Assembly (NCBI GenBank): GCA_004347695.1
Contig: SLTK01000007.1
Location: forward strand, 660,823 to 724,822
DNA length: 64,000 nucleotides
Direction: 5' to 3'
Source of the DNA: Chloroflexota bacterium
GTDB lineage: Bacteria; Chloroflexota; Anaerolineae; Anaerolineales; Anaerolineaceae
Part shown: positions 40,613 through 48,818 of the stretch, in pieces
Numbering within the stretch: the stretch's first letter is position 1
How the letters are laid out: each line of letters starts with the position of its first letter
Made by a program: the position numbers and the translations under genes
Notes under the pieces: generated by a model
Told to the model about the DNA's origin: nothing
Seen by the model: only the letters and a program-made list of their open reading frames with translations
Database searches by the model: none

Positions 40613-42124
40613 ATGTCTATGCAAATCGCTCAACACGTGCCATTCAATCCGGTGCAATGCCCGGTATGCAAAAATTATGTTCCAAATATCAACCGATGCC
40701 GGGCTTTTGCCGTTGAATCCTCACCCAGGCCGCTCCTGGCAGTGTTGGGGGAGGAATCTGCCGATCCCTGTACCCGTTTTGCAGAGATTGCGCAGACCCA
40801 GGCGGCTATGCCCGCCGACGCACCACCGGTTGAAATCGAATCGGCGCCGGCCAACGTACAGCCCGTTGAGGTTCAGGCGGAAGCAGTCCAAACAGCAGAA
40901 AATGTTCCCGCAGTGATGGTGGAAGCGGCGCCGGCTGAAACATCACAACCCGACGCGCCCATGATGGATTCGGCTGAGATTGCAACGCCAGCGCCGGTAC
41001 GTGGAGAAGCTCGCATTCATTGCCAGAAATGCAAGGCGGAAAACCCATCCAGCTCAGTACGCTGTCAGAAGTGCGATGCAAAGCTGCTGCTCGCCGAAAG
41101 CGCAGGCGCCCGTATCAGCACCTTCTTCTCAGGGCTAATAGCAGCCGGTTTTTTTGGGTACCTGCTTTACCGTTTTTATATCCAAAACCCGGGCTCGGCT
41201 CCCGACATCCCGATTCTGGAACCCTTCTTGAATCCAGTAGTCCTAGGCCTGGCAACCGTTATCTCATTCATCACTGCGATTGTCGTACCCCTTCGCAGAA
41301 CCCCGGAATATGTCAAGTACATCAACCGCGCCAAACGACATATCCAACTCAACCCGTGGCAATCGCTGGCGGATGTGGAAACCGCGATGGAGATTGCGCC
41401 GGATAAAGAGCAGGGCAATCTGTTAAAGCAGCGCGCACAATTATTCGAAATGGTCGGGTTTGTAGAGGATGCCGCTCGCGACCGCCTGGCGCTTGCCACG
41501 TCGCAAAACGCTTTCAAGGGTGAAGCCGATGCAGTAAAAATGTTCACCGGCGCGGATTCGGGTACGTATGCCGCAAGCCGCCGCTCCTCCCAAATCAAAA
41601 CGATTTTATATTCGGGAAAAGCGCTGGCTATCGGGTACTGTCCAAAGTGCAACGAGGTTAGTGTTTTGGACAAAGATGAGCATTGCCCGATCCATCCAAA
41701 AACCAAAGGGCGCGAAATCGAGTATGTCATCCCCGCCGATGTGGTTGCCGGGAAATTGGCCGTCATGCAAAAAGTCGAAGCTGGCAAGCCTAAGGTAGCC
41801 GCTCAGCTTACAGAGCTGTTGGTCACAGGCAAGGCCAGCGCGCTCGGTTATTGCCAGCATTGCCGGGCGGTCGTCGAATTAGATTCACAGCGGCGTTGTA
41901 CCTTACATCCCAGAGCGCGTGTGAAAAATGTGCAATATGCCGTTGCGAGGGACCTGGCAGCAGCCCGGAAGAGAATCTTTACATTGCAGCATGGTCGCCG
42001 ATCTGGTCTGAATCAGACCATTTTTATTGCAGTTGCATTGATCATAGCGGCGCTCTTATTATTGAATGCGTTTGATACTGAAATTTCAGGAATTTTCCAA
42101 CGACTGATCAACTCCGGGCGCTGA
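40613..42124 (+). CDS. Membrane protein with several zinc-ribbon motifs
   Basis: 503 residues from ATG 40613, with GAGG about eight bases upstream. In order: CPVCKNYVPNINRC (~14-27); an Ala/Glu/Val-rich low-complexity stretch; zinc ribbon HCQKCKAENPSSSVRCQKC (~141-160); two membrane helices (~170-190, ~210-230); a TPR-like helical part; then two related Cys-His motifs, GYCPKCNEVSVLDKDEHCPIH and GYCQHCRAVVELDSQRRCTLH; and a last membrane helix (~465-485). Function unknown. The internal duplication of the C-x2-C...C-x2-H motif is clear. Confidence 0.75.
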   Translation: MSMQIAQHVPFNPVQCPVCKNYVPNINRCRAFAVESSPRPLLAVLGEESADPCTRFAEIAQTQAAMPADAPPVEIESAPANVQPVEVQAEAVQTAENVPAVMVEAAPAETSQPDAPMMDSAEIATPAPVRGEARIHCQKCKAENPSSSVRCQKCDAKLLLAESAGARISTFFSGLIAAGFFGYLLYRFYIQNPGSAPDIPILEPFLNPVVLGLATVISFITAIVVPLRRTPEYVKYINRAKRHIQLNPWQSLADVETAMEIAPDKEQGNLLKQRAQLFEMVGFVEDAARDRLALATSQNAFKGEADAVKMFTGADSGTYAASRRSSQIKTILYSGKALAIGYCPKCNEVSVLDKDEHCPIHPKTKGREIEYVIPADVVAGKLAVMQKVEAGKPKVAAQLTELLVTGKASALGYCQHCRAVVELDSQRRCTLHPRARVKNVQYAVARDLAAARKRIFTLQHGRRSGLNQTIFIAVALIIAALLLLNAFDTEISGIFQRLINSGR

Positions 42125-42303
42125 GATCGCAAAAGGTCAGGCGCGGCAAGCAAGCATCCCTGCCCTGAAGGGTCTGCCCGGAACGGGCTGGAGCCTGACC
42201 GGCTGTTTCAGCCCAAAGAGCCTGATTAAATCCCGGCAGGCAACCAAAAACGTCATCAGGGGTTTCATACCGGTGAACGTAAATTCCAATCATCGAGGAT
42301 CCT

Positions 42304-43218
42304 ATGCGGCGAGTCATTCTTATCCCCCTGTTGATCATTCTTATCCTGGCCGGTGTCTATTTATGGCCGGTCCCCCGGCAGGAATTTACCCAGGTGTACA
42401 GCCTGGCTCCAACGGGCCAGGTGGAAAGCCTTCAAGCGTTCCGGAGCAACAACCCGCCGGCCTCGCTGGAGGTTGACGGTCTGAAGTGGGAATATCTTTC
42501 GACCGGCTCCGGCCAGCAAGCGATTGTATTCCTGCACGGCATGACCGGCTCTTACGACATCTGGTGGCAGCAGATCGAAGCACTCAAGGACAGCTACCGG
42601 GTCATTGCCGTCACTTACCCGGCTGCCGCTTCGCTGGCGCAAATGGAAAACGGCCTGTTGGCAATCCTGGCTCAGGCAGGAATCGACAAATTCAATGTGG
42701 TCGGCACCTCGCTGGGCGGCTACTTTGCCCAGTACCTGATCAGCCGTAACCCGGCACGGATTGAAAAAGCTGTGCTTGCCAACACTTTCCCACCAAACGA
42801 CCTGATCAAGGAGAAGAACGGAACCATCGGCAGCCTGATCCCATACCTGCCTGAATGGCTGGTGATGAAGGTTTTGCGGGGCAGCTTTGCCAGCAGCATT
42901 TATCCTGCCTCGGGAAATGATGAGATGACGCTGGCCTTTTTGAATGAAATCAGCGCCGGGCGGATGCATAAAGCTCAGGTTGCCGCGCGGTACGCGTGCA
43001 TCGTGGAAAAATTTGACCCGCCAACCGCTACTGCGATCCCATTATTGATCATCGAGGCCAGCAACGATCCGCTTGTGGAAGCCAGTCTGCGTGAGCAGTT
43101 GAAAACCACCTACCCCTCCGCGCGGGTTGTGACCGTCGATAACGGCCATTTCCCTTACATCAGTACACCGGATTTTTATACGCAGACTCTGAAGGATTTC
43201 TTTAGCAGCAGCAATTAA
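42304..43218 (+). CDS. Membrane-anchored alpha/beta hydrolase
   Basis: 304 residues, with GAGGA five bases before the ATG. The N-terminal helix VILIPLLIILILAGVYLW anchors the protein, catalytic domain probably outside. Oxyanion region VFLHGMTGS, nucleophile elbow VVGTSLGGYFAQ (Ser near residue 139), acid in LLIIEASNDPLVE, and His in VDNGHFPYIS. Substrate unknown; an esterase or lipase role is likely. A long hairpin follows the gene. Confidence 0.87.
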   Translation: MRRVILIPLLIILILAGVYLWPVPRQEFTQVYSLAPTGQVESLQAFRSNNPPASLEVDGLKWEYLSTGSGQQAIVFLHGMTGSYDIWWQQIEALKDSYRVIAVTYPAAASLAQMENGLLAILAQAGIDKFNVVGTSLGGYFAQYLISRNPARIEKAVLANTFPPNDLIKEKNGTIGSLIPYLPEWLVMKVLRGSFASSIYPASGNDEMTLAFLNEISAGRMHKAQVAARYACIVEKFDPPTATAIPLLIIEASNDPLVEASLREQLKTTYPSARVVTVDNGHFPYISTPDFYTQTLKDFFSSSN

Positions 43219-43239
43219 CGGTTGGGGTTCCCGGATCAT

Positions 43240-43279
43240 AGCAGCCGCGCCCCTGGAATTTACCAGGGGCGCGGCTGCT
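43240..43279 (+). terminator. Long hairpin after the alpha/beta hydrolase
   Basis: AGCAGCCGCGCCCCTGG and its complement make a perfect 17-bp stem around six bases. The T-run is weak, but the stem is very stable. Confidence 0.75.
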
Positions 43280-43457
43280 TCAACATTGGGGTGACTAAAA
43301 AGCTTGCAATCGGCGCCGGAAATCTCTATTATTTCCTTATCGATGGACCATGTGCGTGATTGGACAGGTTGCCGTTTTCCAACGGAGGTTTAACCTACCG
43401 GTAAAATCCTTGAGCCTGGCATCCTTGCCGCCAGATAACGGAAAACCAGGAGTTGCC

Positions 43458-43805
43458 GTGAACGCCGACGTTCAGCGCTTTTTTGATGCCGTACCCGAAG
43501 CCAGCAAATCTTACTTCAAACAGATGCATGCGCTGGTGATGGAGTTGTACCCCGAAGCGACCAGCGCCATTTCCTACGGAATCCCGATCTATAAAGCCAA
43601 ATCAGGGTGGGTCGGGTTGGGTTTTTGGAAGGACGGCGTCTCGATTTATACCAACGGACCTGGCCACCTGGCTGAATTCAAAGCAAAACACCCTAAAATC
43701 AAGGGCGGCAAGGGCAGCCTGAATTTCAAGAATTCCGAACCGCTGCCATTGGCAGATCTGAAGTTGATCATCGTCCACGCCATCGAGCACCCGAAAGATG
43801 CCTGA
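43458..43805 (+). CDS. DUF1801 (YdhG-like) protein
   Basis: 115 residues from GTG 43458, with AGGAG six bases upstream; earlier in-frame starts lack a site. Family blocks: VQRFFDAVPEASKSYFKQM, YPEATSAISYGIPIYK and SIYTNGPGHLAEFK. DUF1801 proteins are small alpha/beta proteins of unknown role. Two more, divergent, lie at 53755 and 54699. Confidence 0.85.
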   Translation: MNADVQRFFDAVPEASKSYFKQMHALVMELYPEATSAISYGIPIYKAKSGWVGLGFWKDGVSIYTNGPGHLAEFKAKHPKIKGGKGSLNFKNSEPLPLADLKLIIVHAIEHPKDA

Positions 43806-44036
43806 AGGGTTACCGCAGCAGCAGGTAAAGGCTGAAAAAGTTGGATCAATTATCGGCTGGTTTACCCATCAATCAAATCATCCTGGCCCTGAAGTCGCAG
43901 TTTCAAGCAGCGGGCAGCCACCAAAGTGTCACGGCAAAAGGTTTGATACCTGTTCCTGTATCTGCGGAATGGTTTTTGAATAGGGTGACGGAAATGTGGT
44001 ATTACAAAACCCATTCTGATTAAGGCGAATAAAAAA

Positions 44037-44954
44037 ATGCAGATAAATCAATTACCGGTTGGGCAAAAGACATCCTGGAGAAAATGGCTTGGTTGGGTTT
44101 CCCTTTTTGGATTTTGTTATGTCGTGGGTTTGTTCCTGCCGGAAGGGTTCGATTGGGTCGTGTTTTTTTCGAAAGGAGCGGTAAGCCCGGTTTGGACCCC
44201 CTGGACAGCCGTCATTTTAAAATTTTTAAATTGGCCGCTGGTTGTAGCCATTACATTGTTTGCCGTCATTTACCGGTCGTTCAGGTATAACCGCTCTCCC
44301 TGGCCGATCGCATTAGCGATCCTGTCGCTGCCGACACTGTGGGTTCTCTACCTGGGGAACCTGGACGGTCTGGTTTTGGCTGGATTACTGCTTCTGCCGT
44401 GGGGTATTCCGCTGGCAGCCATGAAACCGCAGCTTGCAGCCTTTGCTTTACTTGCAAAAAAGAGATCCATGATCGCCGGGGTGGTGTGGGGACTGCTTTC
44501 CCTGGCAATCTGGGGGTTGTGGCCGCTGAACTTCATAAATACATTGACACCGGAGTGGCGGGTGGAGTGGGTGCAAGATATTTCCTTGTTCCCGTGGGGC
44601 ATCATCATCGCCCTGCCCTTGTTGTGGCTGTCGCGCGGCGATGAAGATTTACTCATGGCCGCCGGCAGCTTTGCAACACCCCATTTGTTTCCCTATCATT
44701 TCATTTTGCTGATGCCATCCCTGGCGAGAATGAACCCTATTTGGATGGTCGTAACCTGGTTCGCTTCCTGGACGCCCCTGCTGGCAAACTGGGTCGGGCC
44801 TATCGGCTGGCGCATGGGCAATGTTCTGGCTGCCTGCATTTGGCTGGGAATATACTTCGGCAAACGCATGAAATTAACCCAAAAGATGGCTGAGAATGTG
44901 CCAGCCGCAGCGCTAAATCCGCAAATCAGCACGGAATTGCCAATGATGGATTGA
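44037..44954 (+). CDS. Polytopic membrane protein, GT87/DUF2029-like
   Basis: 305 residues, with AAGG about 12 bases before ATG. About eight membrane helices. The block YLGNLDGLVLAGLLLLPW followed by IPLAAMKPQLA resembles the G-x-x-D-x-L ... K-P-Q motif of GT87 mannosyltransferases, but the chain is short and the N-terminal catalytic Asp loop is only weakly seen (LPEGFDW). It may be a reduced relative rather than an active enzyme. Confidence 0.62.
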   Translation: MQINQLPVGQKTSWRKWLGWVSLFGFCYVVGLFLPEGFDWVVFFSKGAVSPVWTPWTAVILKFLNWPLVVAITLFAVIYRSFRYNRSPWPIALAILSLPTLWVLYLGNLDGLVLAGLLLLPWGIPLAAMKPQLAAFALLAKKRSMIAGVVWGLLSLAIWGLWPLNFINTLTPEWRVEWVQDISLFPWGIIIALPLLWLSRGDEDLLMAAGSFATPHLFPYHFILLMPSLARMNPIWMVVTWFASWTPLLANWVGPIGWRMGNVLAACIWLGIYFGKRMKLTQKMAENVPAAALNPQISTELPMMD

Positions 44955-44974
44955 CGCTCTCAGCTCAAATATCT

Positions 44975-45003
44975 TTGAGTTTATATATAAACATTGTTGT
45001 AAT
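44975..45003 (+). promoter_or_regulatory. Promoter with AT palindrome before the VOC gene
   Basis: TTGAGT (44975-44980), 17-base spacer, TGTAAT (44998-45003). The spacer and -35 edge carry GTTTATATATAAAC (44979-44992), a perfect 14-bp palindrome. It resembles the operator-like element at 53313. Confidence 0.5.
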
Positions 45004-45085
45004 TAGCGTTCATTCGGGGTATATTTAAAATCCTTGCGAGTCAGACCTGTTTCAACGTGACTTAAAAATTACAGGAGAAAACGCT

Positions 45086-45499
45086 ATGAAAAGTTTAAAT
45101 CCATACCTCAATTTCGCCGGCAACTGCCGTGAGGCGATTTACTTTTATAAAGAGACCTTCGGGGGTGAAATCCTGTCCTTGCAAACTTATGCCGAAGCCA
45201 ACATGCAGGTGGAAGACAGGTTCAAAAACAACATCCTCCACGCCGACTTCAAAGCCGAGGATGTTCATTTGATGGCATCAGACGGCATGCCGGGTTTCGT
45301 GGCGGAACCGGGAAACATGGTCACTTTGAGCGTAGACTTAAGCGACGTGAATGAGCAGGACCGGCTGTTTACCGCTTTGGCTTCCGGCGGCACAGTCACC
45401 ATGCCGCTGGAGACAACTTTTTGGGGCGCCCGCTTTGGCATGGTCACCGACCGTTTCGGCATCAACTGGATGCTGAATTGCCGGCTGAAGCAGCAGTAG
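45086..45499 (+). CDS. VOC-superfamily protein, PhnB-like
   Basis: 137 residues, with AGGAG before the ATG. Family blocks: LNPYLNFAGNCREAIYFYKETFGG, ILHADFKAEDVHLMASDGMP, and the closing TDRFGINWMLN. It is a second-type PhnB relative of the protein at 38988; ligand unknown. The stop codon (CAGCAGTAG) is included in a duplicated block that follows. Confidence 0.9.
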   Translation: MKSLNPYLNFAGNCREAIYFYKETFGGEILSLQTYAEANMQVEDRFKNNILHADFKAEDVHLMASDGMPGFVAEPGNMVTLSVDLSDVNEQDRLFTALASGGTVTMPLETTFWGARFGMVTDRFGINWMLNCRLKQQ

Positions 45500-45700
45500 C
45501 CGGGATTGTTGGATTTCGGGCTGCGCATAGGATCTAAAAAAGAGCCGCTGTGCCACGCCCTCAATCCAACCTACGGTTGCGCCGGGTGATGCAGCAGTAG
45601 ATTTGATGGGATTGCTGGATTTCGGGCAACGCACGGGATCTACAAATAAGCTGCTGTGCCACGCCCTCAATCCAACCTACGGTTGCGCCTGGCGACAATA
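45488..45700. repeat. 106-bp tandem duplication of an AACCCAACCTACG-family repeat
   Basis: GGGATTGTTGGATTTCGGG at 45502 recurs as GGGATTGCTGGATTTCGGG at 45608. Both units contain GTGCCACGCCCTCAATCCAACCTACGG (read over two parts). GCAGCAGTAG, which includes the stop of the VOC gene, precedes each copy, so the duplicated unit reaches into the gene end. Related single copy at 32097. Confidence 0.8.
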
Positions 45701-45721
45701 GCACAGGTAAGTTTAACGCGG

Positions 45722-46393
45722 TCAATCCGCTACAGCATAACGATAATTCACCGCGCCATCGAACTGGTAATGTCCACGGTAGCGCTCCGGCAGCAGCTCG
45801 GCAATCTTATACATGATCTCATCGGTCACAGCCTGGCGTACATCCCGCGAGGGTGCATCCCCATTCAAGTGGATGTGAAAAGGCGTTCCCAGGGCGATAT
45901 GAAAATCCGTCGCGCGCAGGCGTTTCAGATTTTCCCAAAAATTTTCGTACCCATGAAAGCCAACCGGCAGGATGGACGCGCCGCTGCGCATCACCATGGT
46001 GACCACCCCCGGCTTTCCCGGCAGCATGCGACCGTCCTTGCTGCGTGTACCCTCGGGGAAGACGACTAAAATTTTTCCCTGGTCGAGAGCCGCCAGCGAG
46101 CGGCGGAAAGCTTCGCGGTCCACTGCATCCCGGTCAATGGGGATGATCTCCCAGCGGTCAAAGAGGAATTTAAAGAGGGGATTCTTCCAGCTTTCCTTTT
46201 TTGCCACGCTGGTGACGGCCGGGTTATCCAAATGCGGGAGCAGCACCGGCGCTTCCAGAAAGTTAATGTGGTTGCAGACCACGATCAAAGGTCCGCTGGT
46301 CGGAATTTTTTTGATTACCTCAAGGTCGATACGGCAGACAGCCTGGAAAACAAGCCGCAAAAACCAATTCATCAGGCGTGCTCTGCGGTTCAT
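45722..46393 (-). CDS. plsC: 1-acylglycerol-3-phosphate acyltransferase-like (PlsC family)
   Basis: 223 residues. Motif III is VVFPEGTRSKDG and motif IV ILPVGFHG. Motif I reads CNHINFLEAPVL, that is H-x4-E instead of the family's H-x4-D. It should acylate lysophosphatidic acid at the membrane if the Glu can replace the Asp. ATG overlaps the stop of the lipid kinase gene by four bases, so the two work in one transcript of phospholipid metabolism. Confidence 0.87.
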   Translation of the reverse strand: MNRRARLMNWFLRLVFQAVCRIDLEVIKKIPTSGPLIVVCNHINFLEAPVLLPHLDNPAVTSVAKKESWKNPLFKFLFDRWEIIPIDRDAVDREAFRRSLAALDQGKILVVFPEGTRSKDGRMLPGKPGVVTMVMRSGASILPVGFHGYENFWENLKRLRATDFHIALGTPFHIHLNGDAPSRDVRQAVTDEIMYKIAELLPERYRGHYQFDGAVNYRYAVAD

Positions 46394-47328
46394 GCTGCCG
46401 TCCCATCCGGAATGGTAATAACATCCAGCGAGCCAGGAATCAATTCAACAAACAATTCCTGCCCGGCTGTACAAATGGTCTCACCGTCTGCGTGCGCCGG
46501 GATGGTGCCTTGAATGGCCCGCACACTGACCTTTCGCGCTTTTGCCATGCGCACCGCCGGATGCTTGCCCTGGGTGCCGCTGAAAAATTTGATCGCCAGC
46601 GGCAGGATGGCCAACTGGCTGACCTGCCCGGCCAGGCAGAGATCGAAAGTCTCATCTGCCGGGTCGCTGTCCGGCGTCATATAAAATGATCCGCCCATGC
46701 GCCGCCCGTTCATGATCGACACCATCAAAAAGGGTTGGCGCAGGGTTTCACCATCCATCACGATTTCATATACTGGAGCTTTGGCGTACAGGAAGATGGT
46801 CCGCACCAGCGCTGCCAGATAAGAAGCTGCTCCGTGCAGCCACTTGATTTTGGCAGCCTCGAACCCGACGACGGTATCAAACCCCAGCCCAACGCCGTTG
46901 GCAAAATATCGTCCCTGGGGATAATCTCCCCCGACAAAACGGCCAAGATCGATTTTGCGGCGGTGACCGCCCGCCAACACGTTCACCGCATCGGCAGTTT
47001 CCTGGGGGATGCCAACGCCGTACGCAAAATCATTTCCGCGCCCGACCGGCAGTACCGCCAGCGCCGGGCGGCCGCTGCCATTCATTTTCGCCTGCATTAA
47101 TCCGTTTACCACCTCATTGACGGTCCCGTCACCTCCGGCGGCGATAACCACTGCATATCCGTCTTCGCCAGCCTGGCGAGCCAACTGGATGGCGTGTCCC
47201 GGACAGTCGGTGATGACCAGGTCAAAAACAATCCCGGCCTGGCGTAAAAGTTCTTGAACATGAACCAGTTTTCCCGCGGCGACGCCGTTCCCCGCCCTCG
47301 AATTATAAATAAGCATCGCTTTATTCAT
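46390..47328 (-). CDS. Diacylglycerol/lipid kinase (DagK/YegS type)
   Basis: 312 residues. The nucleotide-binding block is VVIAAGGDGTVNEVVNGL (GGDGT near residues 64-68). LPVGRGNDFAYGVGIP and the C-terminal metal and substrate loops (FANGVGLGFDTVV, IPAHADGE) follow. It phosphorylates diacylglycerol or a related lipid to feed phosphatidate into the PlsC pathway. The first gene of the two-gene minus-strand unit. Divergent from the HAD gene. Confidence 0.9.
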   Translation of the reverse strand: MNKAMLIYNSRAGNGVAAGKLVHVQELLRQAGIVFDLVITDCPGHAIQLARQAGEDGYAVVIAAGGDGTVNEVVNGLMQAKMNGSGRPALAVLPVGRGNDFAYGVGIPQETADAVNVLAGGHRRKIDLGRFVGGDYPQGRYFANGVGLGFDTVVGFEAAKIKWLHGAASYLAALVRTIFLYAKAPVYEIVMDGETLRQPFLMVSIMNGRRMGGSFYMTPDSDPADETFDLCLAGQVSQLAILPLAIKFFSGTQGKHPAVRMAKARKVSVRAIQGTIPAHADGETICTAGQELFVELIPGSLDVITIPDGTAA

Positions 47329-47655
47329 CTAATCTATACTCCACATGAGGATATCTTAAATAACCCTGGCGTCAGCGAACAGGTTCGGTATCGAGCAATA
47401 AAGCTGAGGAAGTCTGATCGGGAGAACGCCCAATTCTACCGCGAAATTGGTCCGATTCGTTCAGGTTGTGGTTGCTGTCTTGAGGTCAAAACGTTAGCGT
47501 CCTGGAAGGATTTTACCGTCTGGCAGCGAATGTCTTTCTACCCCTCCATATCGTTATCCTTTTCGGGGCAATCGGATATCCATTTGGCGGAGTTAAACCG
47601 GATTTTCACTTTATTTCACGGGCAAAAAATCCATTCCTCGGGTAGAATGCACTTC
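47329..47655. other. Divergent spacer between lipid kinase and HAD genes
   Basis: 327 bases. An open frame runs through on the + strand from 47254, but its beginning is antisense to the kinase and it shows no protein-like pattern until the HAD motif. No clear -35/-10 pair was identified. Confidence 0.45.
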
Positions 47656-48324
47656 ATGGCTGAAATTTCAACCACCCACCCGGTTTACCAATTGGTAATT
47701 TTTGATTTTGACGGCACACTGGCGGATTCGTACCCCTGGTTCCTGTCGATTTTCGATGAGCTGGCAATCCGCTTTAAGCTGCCGCGGCTGGAAAAATCGG
47801 CGCTGGAGCAGTTGCGCAAGGTGGACATTCACCACATTTCGCGGGAATTCAAAATCCCGATCTGGAAAATGGTGCGAATCGGCAGCCACGTCCAAAAGAA
47901 AATGGCCAGCCAGATCGAGAATATCCGGCTGGTGGATGGCATGCAAAAGGTGCTGGATACACTGATCGAATCGGGCATCAAACTGGCAGTGGTCTCATCC
48001 AACGACGAGCAGAATATCCGTCAGGTATTGGGGCCGCGCAATGCTGCCCATTTCGAGGCTTTCGAATGCGGTGTATCGATCTTTGGCAAAAAGGCTAAAT
48101 TCGAAAAGGTGCTTAAGGCAACCAATACCCAACCCAACCAGGCGTTGTGCCTGGGTGATGAGGTGCGCGACCTGAAATCCGCGCAGCAGGCCGGTATCGC
48201 CTTTGGCGCGGTCACCTGGGGTTATACCGCGGCGGAAATGTTCCACGCGCACTCCCCGAATGCCATTTTCGATCAGCCCGAGGAAATCCTGACGCTGTTT
48301 AAAGCGGTGGGCATTGTAGGATAA
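47656..48324 (+). CDS. HAD-family phosphatase (phosphoglycolate phosphatase-like)
   Basis: 222 residues from ATG 47656 (ATG 47647 is also possible). Motif I is VIFDFDGTLADS. A helical cap follows. Motif II is AVVSSNDEQN, motif III Lys is in KKAKFEKVLKA, and motif IV LGDEVRDLKSA. It probably hydrolyses a small phosphoester in the cytoplasm. The last residues, LFKAVGIVG and the stop, lie inside the first unit of a 132-bp tandem repeat. Confidence 0.87.
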   Translation: MAEISTTHPVYQLVIFDFDGTLADSYPWFLSIFDELAIRFKLPRLEKSALEQLRKVDIHHISREFKIPIWKMVRIGSHVQKKMASQIENIRLVDGMQKVLDTLIESGIKLAVVSSNDEQNIRQVLGPRNAAHFEAFECGVSIFGKKAKFEKVLKATNTQPNQALCLGDEVRDLKSAQQAGIAFGAVTWGYTAAEMFHAHSPNAIFDQPEEILTLFKAVGIVG

Positions 48325-48640
48325 GCTTTAGCTTGTCCGGGCTAGATGGGCAAGCTGAAGCTTACCCTACCTACAAGCTGGTGCAAACCTGGATCCTTGG
48401 CCTTATTAAACAGCGTAGCCCTGGCGCTGTTTAAAGCGGTGGGCATTGTAGGATAAGCTTTAGCTTGTCCGGACTATAAGGGCAAGCTGAAGCTTACCCT
48501 ACCTACAAGCTGGTGCAAACCAGGACCTTTGGCCTGATTAAACAGCGTAGCCCTGGCGCTGTTTAAAGCGGTAGGGCATTGTAGGATAAGCTTTAGCTTG
48601 TCCGGGCTAAACGGGCAAGCTGAAGCTTGCCCTACTTGTA
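48295..48640. repeat. 132-bp tandem repeat (2.6 copies) starting inside the HAD gene
   Basis: Units start at 48295, 48427 and 48559, each with CTGTTTAAAGCGGT(A)GGGCATTG. Every unit contains GTAGGATAAGCTTTAGCTTGTCC and a matching GGGCAAGCTGAAGCTT(A/G)CCCTAC, an imperfect hairpin. The hairpin core is the reverse complement of the 38-bp array unit at 38671. The rest of the spacer to 48818 shows nothing further. Confidence 0.9.
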
Positions 48641-48818
48641 AGCCCCTTTGCATAACTGTTAAGCCGCTGTCGGCCATTTTGCGCAAAAATTTAGCTAACA
48701 CAAATGGCAAATGATACTAGAATTAGTTAGGAACCTCAGCGGCTGCGGGCTGCTGTTTAACCTGCCTGCAACCATATATTCTGGTGGATCGGTTTTCCAC
48801 CGCTCTGGAAGGTGAAAA

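Noticed and set aside
43798..44023. Small frames after the DUF1801 gene
   Set aside because: Two overlapping ~60-codon frames without start signals or recognisable motifs; possibly decayed coding DNA but not supportable.
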